A stretch of 64,000 nucleotides of DNA from Platanthera guangdongensis (GCA_039583875.1 CM077151.1:120781047-120845046), one strand, 5' to 3'; shown: positions 21,726-33,743, counted from the stretch's first letter. Program-made: numbers and translations. Notes: generated by a model not told the origin, from the sequence alone.

Positions 21726-22579
21726 ATGATAGGTTTTGAGTTGAAAGAGAAGACAATAGATATGAAGGATGTGCGAGTAGTGCGGGATTTTCCCGAGGTA
21801 TTTCCCGAGAAGCTTCCGGGATTACCCCCATATCGAGAAGTGGACTTTCAAATCAAGTTAGTACCGGGTGCCAAGCCCATCTCTAGGACCCCTTACCGAA
21901 TGGCCCCGATGGAACTTGCAGAGTTTACTGTTCAGTTGCATGAACTAGTAGAATCTGGGTTCGTTCTCCCCAGTTCATCACCTTGGGGAGCCCCTGTTCT
22001 ATTCGTTAAGAATAAGGATGAAACCTTACGGTTATGTATAGATTACCACGAACTCAATCGTTTAACAGTGCGGAACACCTATCCCTTACCTCGGATCGAT
22101 GAGTTATTCGATAAACCTGTAGGAGAGCACTGATTTTCCACGCAGGATCTGCGCTCGGCGTATTACCAAATGAGGATACAAGAGGATTATATCTAAAAAT
22201 GACATTTAGCTCTAGGTATGGGCTATATGAGTTCATTGTGATGCCATTTGCGCTCACGAACGCCCTTCAACATTCATGAGCCAGATGAACAAAGTGTTTG
22301 AGCCATACCTAGATGTATTTGTCATCGTATTCATCGATGACATTTTAGTCTATTCGAAGACAGTAGAAGATCATGTTGAACACTTGACCTTGGAGCTGAA
22401 GAAAGTAAAGGAGCATACATTATTTGCCAAATTCAGCAAGTTTGAATTTTGGCACCGAGAAGTTGCCTTTTTAGGCCACGTGATCAGTGGTGCTGGGTTT
22501 GCTGTGTATCCAGCCAAGGTGCATGCCGTGAAGGAATGGTCGCCTCTAAGGTCAGCAGCCGATGTGCGGAGTTTCCTTG
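21726..22579 (+). pseudogene. Ty3-3 reverse transcriptase, truncated
   Basis: '[22 protein letters not shown]' and '[16 protein letters not shown]' form the usual RT lead-in, followed by '[14 protein letters not shown]'. After frameshifts at about 22133-22276 comes '[25 protein letters not shown]' (positions 22276-22350, active site F-I-D-D), then 'FLGHVISGAGF' and 'VRSFL', where the sequence is cut at 22580. RNase H and integrase are missing. Confidence 0.85.
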
Positions 22580-23191
22580 TGTAAGACCCCTTTTTTTTAA
22601 ACACCGGGGTCTTAGGCCCAGAACCGCCGCTTTGCGGTGACACCTTCATGCTCGGGAAGATCATCACTACAAAACGCCGATCCTGCCAGCCAAATCGATC
22701 ACAATTGTAGCAAAATAATAAGAGGCAAGTCCACAGAAATCACATATATAGTAAATAATCTCCACGAAGGGAGTGTCCATAGATATAACAAAATGCTAAA
22801 ATTTTGGGCTCATGCCCAGTACATCACTGTCCTCACTACATATCTCTCATCGCAGAAGCAAAACTAAAATAACTAGTAGCGATCAGGACTCACAGTCCTT
22901 GTCGTCTGAACTCTGATACTAGTCTGCCCCATCTCTAAGCATGCCGACCTCCGGGGCTGCTCTTTCATGCTGGGCTCCACGGTCCCCTAATATGACATGG
23001 TTCAAAAATCATTAGTATAAAAAACTAAGCCGTATCATCCCCCGCCCCTTCCCCTATGGCTCCTAGGCACCGAGCAGGGAGAAGGAAAGGAGAGGACATG
23101 AAATTGGAGAATAACAAAAATGAGCAGATGGCGGCGGAACTAATCTAGCAGTTCTATAGTATATAAGATAGAGTGAATGAAAGTTTATAGT
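22580..23191. repeat. LTR-like fragment with terminal hairpin, orientation unclear
   Basis: Begins TGTAAGACCCC and within 35 bp has the inverse GGGGTCTTA, a terminal hairpin. Both TGTAAGACCCC (LTR start) and its complement (LTR end) occur in Ty3 LTRs, so either orientation is possible. It interrupts Ty3-3 RT on the left and is itself interrupted by the SIRE-like LTR on the right. No coding content. Confidence 0.5.
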
Positions 23192-25128
23192 TGCCTACCT
23201 AAATCACCTAGAGGGGGGTGAATAGGTGAGATGTGCGTCTTTTTGCGGAATAAAAAATTACAAACCAATGCACAGATCTATCTACCAATCCAACATAGAC
23301 GAGACAAGATTTATTGTGATTCCCCAACCTTGGGTACATCCACTTTCCCTCACCTATCTAGCAAAACACTAGACTCGGCTACTCCACTATCTCGGATTGA
23401 AAATCAATCCTACCCTTGGAACAACGTTCCTACAATCTCGATCCACAAAACGGATCTACACTCGGAAGATAAAACTTCCTACGATTTCAGAGTAGAAAAA
23501 CTCCTACACTCGGAGAAAACTTCTCCTACAATAATGAAATAAATTTGTAAAGGAATACAAACAATGAATCTTGTCAGATCTGCAAGTAATCGTCCAGGAT
23601 CTTCTTCTTCTAGACTTTTTGGCTTTATCAGATAGTTGAAGAAAATCTCGGCAAAATCAGATATGGATCTTCTTGACTTTACACAATCGAATAGAGGATG
23701 AAGAGTTGAGCGGAAATCTCGATCTGTAAAATCTTCTTAATCTGAATCCTCTGAAAATGAAAACCCTAGCTGGTCGGGAATCTGCGATGGCGACAGCGGC
23801 GGTTTTCGTTTCTTGGAGAGAGAGAGAGAGGAGACAGAATCGGCTGCAAAAACTTCTTAAAAAAATAATCTTCTTAAAATTTAGAATTGTTAGGGTTTGT
23901 CGGTTTAGACAAGACCTTTTATAGGAGAGGAGAAGATTAGCCATAATTGAGTCATTATGAGAGACACATGGACCAATCACGTCAAAGTTTATGAATAAGA
24001 CCGTTAGACTGGACTTAAAGAATTTTCGAAAAAGTCAAAGTAAAATACTCGAGATATAACAGACTACTCGAGTACATGCAGCACTACTCGAGTAGGTAGA
24101 AGATGACTACTTGAGTACATGAGAAAACATACTCGAGAGGGAACGAGATCATTACTCGAGTACATGGAGTCAACTACTCGAGTAAATAAAAGGAAACGGA
24201 ATCAGCTACTCGAGTAACAAAAATAACATACTCGTGTACTTGAGTACTTACACGAGAGGTGGAGTAGATTACTCGAGAATAAGAAATACTACTCGAGGAT
24301 ATAAGAAAGAACTACTCAAGTATATAAGAAACTACTCGAGTCATAGACTTAGAAAATTTTTGGAACAGGAAAACTGAACTACTCGAGTATATAAGTTGAA
24401 CTACTCGAGACAAATAGAATTACTCGAGTATATAAGATGACTACTCGAGTAATTCACTTAGAGAAATTTTCTGGACTGGAATTCTGGATTACACGAGTAT
24501 AAACACTGGACTACTCGAGTAGTAGATGAACTACTCGAGTACATGACTTAGATTACTCAAGACAAATGGAACTACTCGAGTATATAAAATAAAACTAATC
24601 GAGACAGAAGATAAAACTACTCGAGTATATAAGATGACTACTCGAGTATTTAACTTAGAAAAATTTGAGAAGTAAATTTCTGTAAAACTCGAGAGGAGAA
24701 AAGAAACTACTCGAGATATATCTTAACTACTCGAGTAATAGTATTATTACTCGAGTATGAACTCAGTAACTTACTCGAATAAGTATAGAACTACTCGAGT
24801 ACTTTATTTAGGAAATTTTTCTTGACAGAATGTTTCTTCTTCTAAGGTGAAATCAGCATCAAGTCTTTTCACATAGTCCTAGAGCTTGAATATGAAGTGT
24901 ATCCCAATAGAGAGGCTACACATGAGTCAACACTTTGGAACACACAATGAGGGATTACATTGTATGGTCCTGTGTTTGGTGACCCATTGTAGACTGGTAT
25001 TGGTCTACACTTCCCATAAGAATTCCCGCAAATACATAACTCAAATCAAGCATCAAATACAACTTAATTCATCTTAGTTCAAGGGTGACTTCATCAAATC
25101 TGGGTTAGTGTGGATACAATGCCCAACA
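23192..25128 (-). repeat. SIRE-like 3' LTR (1937 bp)
   Basis: On the minus strand it starts TGTTGGGCATTGTATCC (25128) right after the polypurine tract and ends TTTAGGTAGGCA (23192). The end segment with CACCCCCCTCTAGGTGATTTAGG is a familiar feature of this lineage. U3 holds a dense ACTCGAGTA array (24040-24810). Confidence 0.8.
24040..24810. repeat. dense ACTCGAGTA palindrome array
   Basis: About thirty or more copies of CTACTCGAGTA and near variants (ACTCGAGAC, ACTCAAGTA, CTCGTGTA) spaced about 15-35 bp, with 'tatataag' often following. A 9-bp 'aaatttt' plus 'gaa' context repeats every 100-150 bp, hinting at older higher-order units. Located in the U3 of the SIRE-like LTR. Confidence 0.9.
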
Positions 25129-25142
25129 ATCTCCCCCTATTT
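25129..25142 (-). promoter_or_regulatory. SIRE-like polypurine tract
   Basis: Minus strand AAATAGGGGGAGAT immediately precedes the LTR start TGTTGGG. Confidence 0.85.
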
Positions 25143-25368
25143 GTAGAAGTCAGAACCCTTTACACTAAGGTGAATTATGGACATAAAAAGAATGCTAAGT
25201 ATATAAAGCAGTGTAAGCAAACAAAAGACTATGAAAAGGATAATAAGATCAAAAACTTAAAATTATATAAGTTTGAATATCCAAAAAATGTCATTAACAA
25301 CAAAAATCATTTCCACAACTCATGAGTCCTTTTGGCTAGTTCTAATGATGCTGTCTGTCCTATTTCTC

Positions 25369-27713
25369 TTATTGTCTCCTTTGGTAGCTGAAAGGCTTTG
25401 GATAATACTTGGGTGGCCTTGGAGGAGCAGCAGGATTGTTTCTTCCATATTCTTTATCATATATCCTCCTTTTGGTCATAGATTTCTCATACAACTCCTA
25501 TTCCTGGGAACTGTAGTGAATATTTCTGCTCTCATGGTAGTCCGTAACTAATTTGAGAGTGTCCAAAATGAGGGACTTGGAAGTGGGAGACCAAACCTCA
25601 GCATGTTCAAGAGCTAGAGTAGGAATGGACTTGCTGCAGAAGGACCTTCACCATACTTTCTTTTCTTCTTGTAAGTCTGAATTTCGGGAGGAGCTTTGAA
25701 GAAAATATCTGCAGGTTCTTCATCTCAACCCTGAGTATAGGAATCAGGAGGAACAACAGAATCACTAGGCCTTGGAAAGAATGTGGGTTGAGGAGCTTGA
25801 GCAAGAACATCAGCAACTAGTGGGTTCAAATGATGAGGGATGACATTTGGATCAGCAGCAAATTCAGGAAGGATTTGGTTGTGCATCCATACAGTAGTGT
25901 CATAGGTGTAGAATTTGACATTCTGAATTTGAGCTAGGACATCATCATGGATCTATTTCACTTTGGCTTTCCAAAGCTCTTGCATGACAACATCTGATTT
26001 TTCTAAATATTCTTTCACCAACTTCTCTCCCTTTCTGACTTCAATAGATAGCTGAGAGATGACATCATCTTTGAAAGTGCCAACTTCTTCACAGATTTTC
26101 ATCTTAGTGGCTTCAGCTATTTTGTCCAATTCCATCTGATTATTAGCAAGAGTCAGACCTTGTTCCATCACTTGACCAACACTAGTGATGGTGTGGTCTA
26201 ATGCTTTGCCCCCAATTTGGAATAGATGTTTGAGCTGATCAGTATTATGCTGGATCTCAGCAAATCCTCTGCTCATCTCAGTTTCTAGAGCAGTTACCTA
26301 ATCAGAGACAGTCTTAATACAAGTATCAAAGTAAGATTTCTGTTCTTGAAGGAGAAGTACAATCTGAGTCATCAAATCTGAGGAGGCAGGAGCTACAGCA
26401 GCAGGAGGAGCAGAAGAAGATGGAGTAGAAGGGATAGGAGGAGCTACCCATGGAGCTATTTTTATGAGGGTAATAGAGCTCTTAGATCTTGTAGTATGTA
26501 AGAGTCCATCTTCTTCTTCCATTATCTGAGGGAGAGAGAAATCCAAATTCCTGAGAGGAGCTTCAGCTGGCTCAGGTGAGAGCTCATCAGAAATGAAGAT
26601 TGTTTCTGGCTGTTCTTGGTGAGATTGAGCTGGAGTTCTTGCTGGAGAGATTTCTGGAGACTTTGCTGGTGATGGCACTTGAGACTGTACAGGAGACTGT
26701 ACAGGAGTGGGGTCCTTGGGAATTTCAGTGGATGGAGCTTTTGGAGATAGAGGAGGAGGGGATTCAACTACAGTTAGTTCCTCTATCATCTCATTGATGA
26801 CAGCATCAGTGGATAAGAGAATTTCTTGAAGTTGTTGATCTGTAGGGATATCTTCTGTGGTAACTGGTGGAGGAGTAGGTGCTGGAGGAGTAGGCATCCT
26901 GGCTGAAACAGAAGGAGCAGGCTCCCCCTCAATAGGTGCACCAGAGGAGCTGGGGACCTGAGATGGAGAGGGAGATAGAGTCCTGTCCTCTGTGTCTATA
27001 ACTTTAGTAACCTTAGCAGCTTGAGAAGGATTCTGCAACTTTAACTCCCATATCTGTATGGAGGAAATGGAGACTTTCTTCATGTGGTGAATAATACTCC
27101 CCTTGGAGAAACTGAATGCCTATGGATTTATCTCATGGAGAAGTAGGGAAATGATTCTGGCATAGTTGGGAGATTTAATGTTGTCTTTAATCTTGTCCAA
27201 GATCATCATACCAAACTAAAATCTCTTTCTACAGACTATTGCTTGCATAATATCAAAGAAGTAAAGGGCTCTGATGGAGTTTTTTTTGCATAGAAGAATT
27301 TTACCAATGACATCAAGCAAGAATTTTCCTTCAGCATTCATATCAGACCTATTGATGTATTTTGCATCAGCAGAAATTCCATAGAATAAGCAAGTTCTGG
27401 CATACTCTTCATCACCCAGAAAATCATCTACATCTAGAACTGGCAGTCAAAGAAGTCGAGAAACAGAGGTTGGAGTAAGTTTGATGTTGATACCTTTAAT
27501 TGTAGACTTCAAAACTGTCCCATGGTGCTTGACCTTGAGGTTCCTGAAAAACTCTGCAACTTTGGGGAAGAGGATTCGACATTGTTCTTGGAGAACGAAG
27601 GTAAATCCGGAGGTGTCGAGAAAAATCATTAGATTATGGAAGTCGTCGGAGAGTTCTGCAATCTCGACGGTGACTAACTCTGAACCCACACCGATTTTAG
27701 AGGAGACGACCAT
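25369..27713 (-). pseudogene. extra ORF downstream of copia pol (SIRE-type, env position)
   Basis: From ATG at 27713 one frame runs to at least 25900 with stops near 27447, 27230, 27115, 26295 and 25953, then shifts frame. The N-terminal third has 'FRNLKVKHHGTVLKSTIKGINIKLTP', resembling the 'putative plant transposon protein' domain also found in Athila extra ORFs. The middle (about 26470-27000) is a Pro/Ser-rich low-complexity stretch. The C-terminal part (25953-26276) is heptad-like and probably coiled coil ('GQVMEQGLTLANNQMELDKI'). No signal peptide or clear transmembrane segment is visible, so calling it an envelope gene would be unsupported. Broken by stops. Confidence 0.65.
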
Positions 27714-28351
27714 GATTCAGAAGTCTTGGAGATGCAAAAACCCAAAACAGGTTCGACGGGGTGAAGGGAATCGCGCGGCTCTACAACTGATGGAGGAAGG
27801 AGAAGAGGCAGCTGGGTACTCGAGAGAGCGGAAATGATTTCGTGTAGGGAAATTTCCGGATTTTCTTATTTATATAACCCTAGTTTTAGGTCTAATTATA
27901 CGAAAAGGAAGAATTAAGCCAAAGAAGAGGCGGCATAAGCCTTGGTTTGCGCATAAGAAAATTTGAAAAACAAACGACTCGACATATACACGAGTGAGGA
28001 AAATTGACTCGAGTAGATAACTCTGGAATTACTCGAGTAAGTATACAAAAATACTCGAGTAGATGAACTGAAGTACTCGAGTAGGTCAGTGAGGTACTCG
28101 AGTATGTGAAGTTGACTACTCGAGTATGTCAGTCTGTTACTCGAGTAGGTCAAGTCGACTACACGAGTATATCATTCCACTACTCGAGTAGATCAAGTCG
28201 ACTACTCGAGTAGGTCATTCTACTACTCTAGTAGGTCATATGCTTACTCGAGTAGGTTGTGTATTACTCGAGTCAAAGAGTTAGAATTTTGAAAAATTTT
28301 AGTATTTGACTAACCTTTGAGCCTTGAGCCTTCTTGAAAGTCCAGCTTCTT
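27714..28351. repeat. spacer between copia pol and extra ORF, with ACTCGAGTA cluster
   Basis: No gene. 27960-28275 carries about fourteen copies of TACTCGAGTA, roughly every 18-25 bp. This is the same motif as the 3' LTR of this element, but here it lies inside the internal region, so it is not merely LTR sequence. Confidence 0.8.
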
Positions 28352-30792
28352 CTAGTATTCTTTGTTGAGCATCCCAAGTTCTGTTTTGAAGAACGAGAAC
28401 TTGGTCTCGTCCAGCGGCCTCGTGAAAATGTCTGCAATTTGCCTATCTGTAGAGACATATTGAAGGTCTATGTCCTCATGCTCCACATGCTCCCGGATGA
28501 AGTGATACCTTAGCTCTATATGCTTTGTCCGGCTGTGCGAGACTGGGTTGTTGGCTATTACTATTGCGCTGGAAGAGTCGCAAAATAATGGAATCTTTTC
28601 AAACTTCATGTTGTAGTCCTAAAACTGATTCTTTATCTAGAGTAACTGTGCACAGCAACTGCCTGCAGAGATGTACTCTGACTCAGCCGTTGAAATTGCC
28701 ACACAGTTTTGCTTCTTGCTACTCCAGGAGATAAGTCTTCTTCCAAAGAATTGACATGTCCCTAAAGTGCTTTTCCTGTCATCTTTGCTCCCTGTAAAAT
28801 CTGCATCTGAAAAACCTATTAGTTCGCTGTCATTACTTCTTGGGTACCATAAGCCAAGATTTGGTGTACCTTTAAGGTATCTCAAAATCCGCTTTGCAGC
28901 AGCGTAGTGAGATTCCTTAGAGTTCACCTGAAATCTAGCACAGACACATGTTGAGAACATTATGTCAGGTCTACTTGTAGTAAGGTAGAGAAAGGATCCA
29001 ATAATGCTTCTGTACTTGGTTTCATCAAAAGGTTTCCCTTTTTCATCCTTGTCATGAGACATAGTTGAACCCATTGGAGCCCTCATCGAGGTTGCATTCT
29101 CCATTCCGAATTTCTTAATTAGCTCTTTGGTGAACTTGGTCTGTGATATGAAAATTCCATCTTCAGACTGTTTCACTTGAAGCCCTAAGAAATACTTCAG
29201 CTCGCCCATACTGATCATTTCAAACTTCCCTTGCATAAGTTTTGAAAACTTCTTGCATAGGTTGTCATCAGTAGAGCCAAAAATAATGTCGTCGATATAG
29301 ATTTGCACTAGCAAAATCTTGCCTTTAATTTCCCTAAGAAATAATGTCTTGTCTATCTTTCCCCTTGTGAACTTGTTCTCAAGTAGAAAGCTAGACATCG
29401 TCTCATACCAAGCTCGAGGAGCTTGTTTCAGGCCATATAACGCTTTATGCAGTAAGTAAACATAATCAAGAAAGTTAGAATCAATGAAACCTGGAGGTTG
29501 TTCCACATACACCTCTTCCTTTATGTCACCATTAAGGAAGGCAGACTTCACGTCCATCTGGTAGACAGTGAAGCCTTTGAGTGCAGCATATGCTAGGAAT
29601 AACCTTATTTCATCCAGCCTTGCCACTGGAGCGTATGTCTAGTCGAAGTCGATTCCTTCTTCTTGTCGATAGCCTTTTGCGACAAGTTTGGCCTTGTTCT
29701 TTACAATCGTTCCATCCTCGTCCATCTTGTTCTCGTAGACCCATTTTGTCCCAATGACGTTCTTACCTTTGGGTCTTGGAACAAGTTTCCATACTTTGCA
29801 TGGCTTGAACTGGTTTAGTTCTTCTTCCATCGCCATTATCCACGATGTGTCTAAGTTTGCTTCCTCAAACTTCTTTGGTTCAACCTGAGAGAGAAAACTT
29901 AAATATTGATTTTCAATAGTTGTACATCTACGAGTTCTGACACCATCCCGGGGATCTCCTATGATCTGGTCCATGGGGTGATCCTTCAGATGTCTGAGCT
30001 CTACAGTCCTTGCATCTGGATTGTCTTCTATCACTGGAGTGACTTCTTCATCTTAGATGACTTCTTCATCTTGATCATCAGCTTCTCCAATAGGGGTTGG
30101 AGTGGTGATCTTGATGAAATTTTCACCTTTGTCTTCAGACGGTTCACCCAAGCTAATTTCTTTCAGCTTTGCACCTGCATCTTCAATAAGCACACTAGAA
30201 GAATTGCTTTGAAGCAAACTCATCTCATCAAATACAACATGTATCGATTCTTCCACGATCAGGGTTTTTCTATTAAAGATCTTGTATGCCTTACTATGAC
30301 TACTATAACCTACAAAAATACCTTCAAAACTCTTTTCGATGAGCTTTATAGTATGATACTTGTCATTGTTTAGCACGAAGCATTTACAACCAAAAATTCT
30401 AAAATATGAGACTGTCGGTTTCCTGCCCTTCAGAAGTTCGTAAGGTGTCTTATCGTGGTTTTTGTTTATGAGGGCTCAATTTTGCACGTGGCATGCAGTG
30501 TTGACGGCTTCAGCCCAAAAGTACTCCGGAAGTGAAGCATCACTCAACATGGTCCTACAGGCCTCTATGAGTGTTCTATTCCTTCTCTCAGCCACTCCAT
30601 TCTGTTGTGAAGTACGAGGAGAGGAAAACTCATGAAAGATACCTAAGCTTTCACAAAATTCTGTCATGGCCCCAGACTTGAACTCTGTTCCATTGTCACT
30701 TCTGATTTTGACTATGGAGCAGTTGTACTCATTCTGAACTTGCTTGACAAAATTAGCAAAGATGTCGAAGGTATTTGACTTGGATATCAAAT
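28352..30792 (-). pseudogene. SIRE-like copia pol (integrase, RT, RNase H)
   Basis: A single minus-strand frame runs from 30790 to 28352 with in-frame stops near 30476, 30053, 29639, 28637 and 28622, and no frameshift. Integrase keeps 'IRSDNGTEFKS' (second Asp) and 'NGVAERRNRTLIEACR' (Glu), with the first Asp lost to the 30793 truncation. RT has 'WVYENKMDEDG', '[21 protein letters not shown]', '[13 protein letters not shown]' and the Y-I-D-D active site near 29303. RNase H has '[17 protein letters not shown]', 'AESEYI' and the terminal 'DIFTRPLD'. The single frame means only point mutations have inactivated it, suggesting moderate age. Confidence 0.92.
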
Positions 30793-32408
30793 TGATGCAG
30801 ACCCATGGTTTTGACGTATAAAATTACGCGCTCTTAGGTTTGACAATTAAAATATATATCTAGCGTTCGGTTTCTCTAATTAACACTATCGATTACTCCA
30901 ACAATTAATGTCATAATTCTCAACATCAACAATGCAAAGGGACGTTATCCCTTATATAGATTGAACAAGGGCTAAAGGCCAATGTTTGCTCAAGTGAATA
31001 GGACCTACCCGATTTGGACAATTAGCAATTCAAATTAAAATTATTTGCTAGCAAGTCACAAAACCAATACGAGAGGATCCAGACAAATTAATGATTCAAA
31101 ATAAAGTCCAAACCAATTCCGAAAATTAAATAATATAAGGGTATACCAAATCACTTGAACACAAAAGAAATCAAGGCTAAGGAAACTGATTTCTACAAGC
31201 ATTCACGAGATCTACCCGCTCCAATTTATACGAAAAATATTAGGAAAATTAATGCTTAAAATTTAGATTTTAATTAACACGATTTCAATATAAATCAAGA
31301 CAAATTTTTAGCCTTCTAATTCCACCAATTCTCACAATAATTTAGAAGAAACACACAAAGAGTTGGTTTAGAAATCGTCACACAAAATCCCAAGAAAACT
31401 TTGTCCACAAGATGAGTGGAGGAGGCGCACAAGATGGTGGTTGAATCTATCTCCACGCGACTCCACAGATCTGTACCGGATGATGAAGACGCGAGATGTT
31501 TTCCTTTGCAAATCCCTAGGTGAGGGAGAAACTTGAAGGCCAATATATATGGAAAGATGAGAGAGGAAGAGTGGTGGGATTACTGCCAAAGTGGAAGGAG
31601 GGGCTAGTCGGTTATTATTTTGATGGAATTGGATGCTCGGGTTGTGTGGTGGAAAGGGAGGAAAGAGTGGGGGGTGGCCGGTTTTGCAAGGAGGGGAGGA
31701 GAGGTTGGACGAGAGGTTAAAGGAGAAAGAAAGGGCCGAACTTGGAGAGGGGGAAAATGGAGGCCGGAAATAGGGAGGAGGAGGAGGAGGGAAGAGGAGG
31801 TGGCCAAACCACTAAGAGGGAGAGAGGGAGGAGGCCAGCGGCCAAGAGAGGATGCAAGAGAAGGGGGGATAAATTTTCTCAAAGGGGGGAGAGAGAGGAG
31901 GGGGGAATTCAAATTTTGAATTCTTTGTTTCAAATTTTCATTCTTCTCTAATAATTTCTTCATAAGCATGGCTATATATAGCCTACACCACTCAATCTCC
32001 TTCATTCAAAATTCAAAATGAAACTATGATGGTTATATGCACTCATCTTACATATGGAAGGAAGTAATTTAAAACAATACATGATGGTTATAAGCACCCA
32101 TTATTATACATGAAATAAAAATACTATAATGAAATGCTTTCAAATAAAAAATGCTTAAATTAAAATTGCATAAAATAGAAATTCCTAAAAATAATAATTG
32201 ATAAAATATATATTTATAATTATGTAATTTATAATTATATATTTTATTTATTGGCGGCGGCGGACATCGAGCAAAACATATAGCGGCGGCGGAGGCGGCG
32301 AAGAAACGTCGTGGTAGACTCCCATCTTCGAGCTTGCGGCAACACCCGTCCCAATCCACAAACTCTCTATGACGAGGATCCATGACCGCATCAGCATCGT
32401 CGCCATCA
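30793..32408 (-). repeat. LTR A: 3' LTR of a CRM-like chromovirus (1616 bp)
   Basis: On the minus strand it starts TGATGGCGACGATG at 32408, directly after a polypurine tract, and ends CTGCATCA at 30793. It inserted into the SIRE-like integrase. A TATA-like 'ggctatatatagcc' lies near 31970-31985. It shares long similarity with 33756-34288 (same orientation) and 34311-34552 (opposite). Minus-strand ORF sequence from the internal region runs across its start, as in the element at 35421-42228. Confidence 0.75.
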
Positions 32409-32420
32409 ATCCTCCCCCAC
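32409..32420 (-). promoter_or_regulatory. polypurine tract of the LTR A element
   Basis: Minus strand AGTGGGGGAGGAT adjoins TGATGG. The same tract with one change is at 35947-35958. Confidence 0.75.
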
Positions 32421-32882
32421 TCAAAATTACTCATCATCGATGGTGGCCGGTGAGGGGGAACAGTCAAAAACAACAGCAACATGGGGCAAATCTGGCCCCG
32501 CAATCCGTGTCGTAGTATCATGAACATCCCATAGCACTAAGAACCTGTCTGGTGTAGAAACAACAAAACTCGAAATGGTGTCAGGCAAAAGAAAATTAAC
32601 TTGAATCTTACCATCCGATTCAAGAACCAGGGAGTCCACATGGAAATTAGATACGACAACACTAACACTCCTCAACCCAAGAGAATATTTAGTGGTAGGA
32701 AGAAACGACAGAGAAATCCACTCAGGTGGAACATAGACGTACAGTAAAAAGTCCGGAAACTTGAAATAAATTGAAACACCCTATTCTATATAAAAATTTG
32801 AAATAAAATCATGAAATCCGACGTTCTTCATAATCATGGATGGGTAGACCCCCTAAAATCTTTTTGAGATCTGACGTTCTCT
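32421..32882 (-). pseudogene. internal remnant next to LTR A with an unrecognised ORF
   Basis: The minus-strand open segment 32675-32427 (82 codons) includes 'VSVVVSNFHVDSLVLESDGKIQVNFLLPDTISSFVV'. I do not recognise it. It is not the chromodomain that sits here in the 35421-42228 element, though the short 'MMSNFEWGRIDGDD' across the polypurine tract matches that element's 'MMGTFERGRIDGDD'. It could be a captured gene piece in a non-autonomous element or a diverged tail. To its right, 32850-32910 carries a duplicated 'ccccctaaaatctttttgagatc'. Confidence 0.4.
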
Positions 32883-33740
32883 AATCCCCCTAAAATCTTT
32901 TTGAGATCCTCCTTCCCCCTTGGCAAAATTCGGCCGCCTCCCTCCCCCTCCTCCTCTTGGCCAATGGCCAACTCTCCCTCCCCTCTCTATTTGGGCATCC
33001 TCTCTTCCACCTCCTCCTCTCCTTTCCTCTCTAAGGAAACCCGAACTCTTCCACTTCATAACCGACCCCCTATCTCCCTAAAACTGACCACCAACAAAGA
33101 AGACCAAGCAGCCCTCATTCTTGAAGAAATCGGCCAAGGTGCAAGGATCTGCCTGGTGAGTGTCAACTCTGGCGTGAAGCGACGAAGGCGGACAAGTTCC
33201 TCTCCTTTCGGCATGACTACGGCGGAGCCGTTGAAGAACGATCCAAGTAGAGAAAATCGGAATCATCCATTCTGATTGGGTAACGAAAATATCTCTACTT
33301 TGTGTGATTTTTCCCTCTTAGATTAATTCTTGTGGTGGCTTACTATAGCATAATTTTGGAAGCATTGAAATTTCGTGGTTTTCTTTCGATTGATCTTTGT
33401 GTTTCATCTAATTTTCATTTATATTCGAGAGGTTCGGCTAACCTTCATTTTCTTTTGTTGGGAGAGGTCTACCGTTTCCGAATCATTATTTTTGGTAGAT
33501 CTCTTTTTGTACATCCTTCGTTCGATCGGACCGGGTTGGTCCTTTTAACCGTAAAGAATATTGGCCTATTGCCTTTATTCAATCCTAATCGGGTTGGCTA
33601 CCCGTACGCTAACATATAATTGATAGAATTAATTAATGTGGTGCTGCGTAGAATGATTGTGTGAGTATAGGATTTGGATCGAAGAGAGGTATAAGTTCTA
33701 GTCCATGGATTTTCGTTGTCAAACGTGCAAGCCTGCATCA
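32883..33740 (+). repeat. LTR B: 3' part of a CRM-like LTR, plus orientation
   Basis: Direct repeat of 34593-35420. Ends CAAGCCTGCATCA, followed by ATTTGGTATCAGAG, so the LTR end and primer site are in plus orientation. No element interior follows. After the primer site the sequence switches to LTR in the opposite orientation. Plus-strand ORFs here are not genes. Confidence 0.7.
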
Positions 33741-33743
33741 ATT

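Larger units (their letters stand above)
16201..22579 (+). mobile_element. Ty3-3: Ty3/gypsy chromovirus-type element, 5' LTR plus gag, PR and RT
   Basis: Order: 5' LTR 16201-19918, primer site 19921, gag, zinc knuckle, protease, RT. It is cut at 22580 in the RT-RNase H connection, and integrase and the 3' LTR are not in the window downstream. It inserted into an RT gene of its own family (15901-16200). Stops and frameshifts occur in every domain. Confidence 0.8.
23192..30792 (-). mobile_element. SIRE-like Ty1/copia element, 5' part missing
   Basis: Minus-strand order: integrase (from 30790), RT, RNase H, spacer, extra ORF, polypurine tract, 3' LTR. The SIRE-like assignment rests on an extra ORF between pol and the 3' LTR and the AGGGGGAGATTGTTGGGCA boundary. 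Integrase is cut at 30793 by LTR A. Gag, protease and the 5' LTR are absent. Confidence 0.85.

Noticed and set aside
24040..24810. Centromeric or telomeric satellite
   Set aside because: The unit is a 10-12-bp motif with variable spacing bounded by LTR ends. It is not a monomer array.
25369..27713. Functional retroviral-type envelope gene
   Set aside because: Position fits the env-like slot of SIRE elements, but no signal peptide, transmembrane segment or cleavage site is visible, and the frame is broken.
31620..31951. Plus-strand Arg/Gly-rich ORFs near the CRM-like LTRs (also 33661-33897, 35354-35554, 41503-41920)
   Set aside because: They are reverse-strand readings of C/T-rich LTR leader sequence, repeated in several LTR copies with frame changes.
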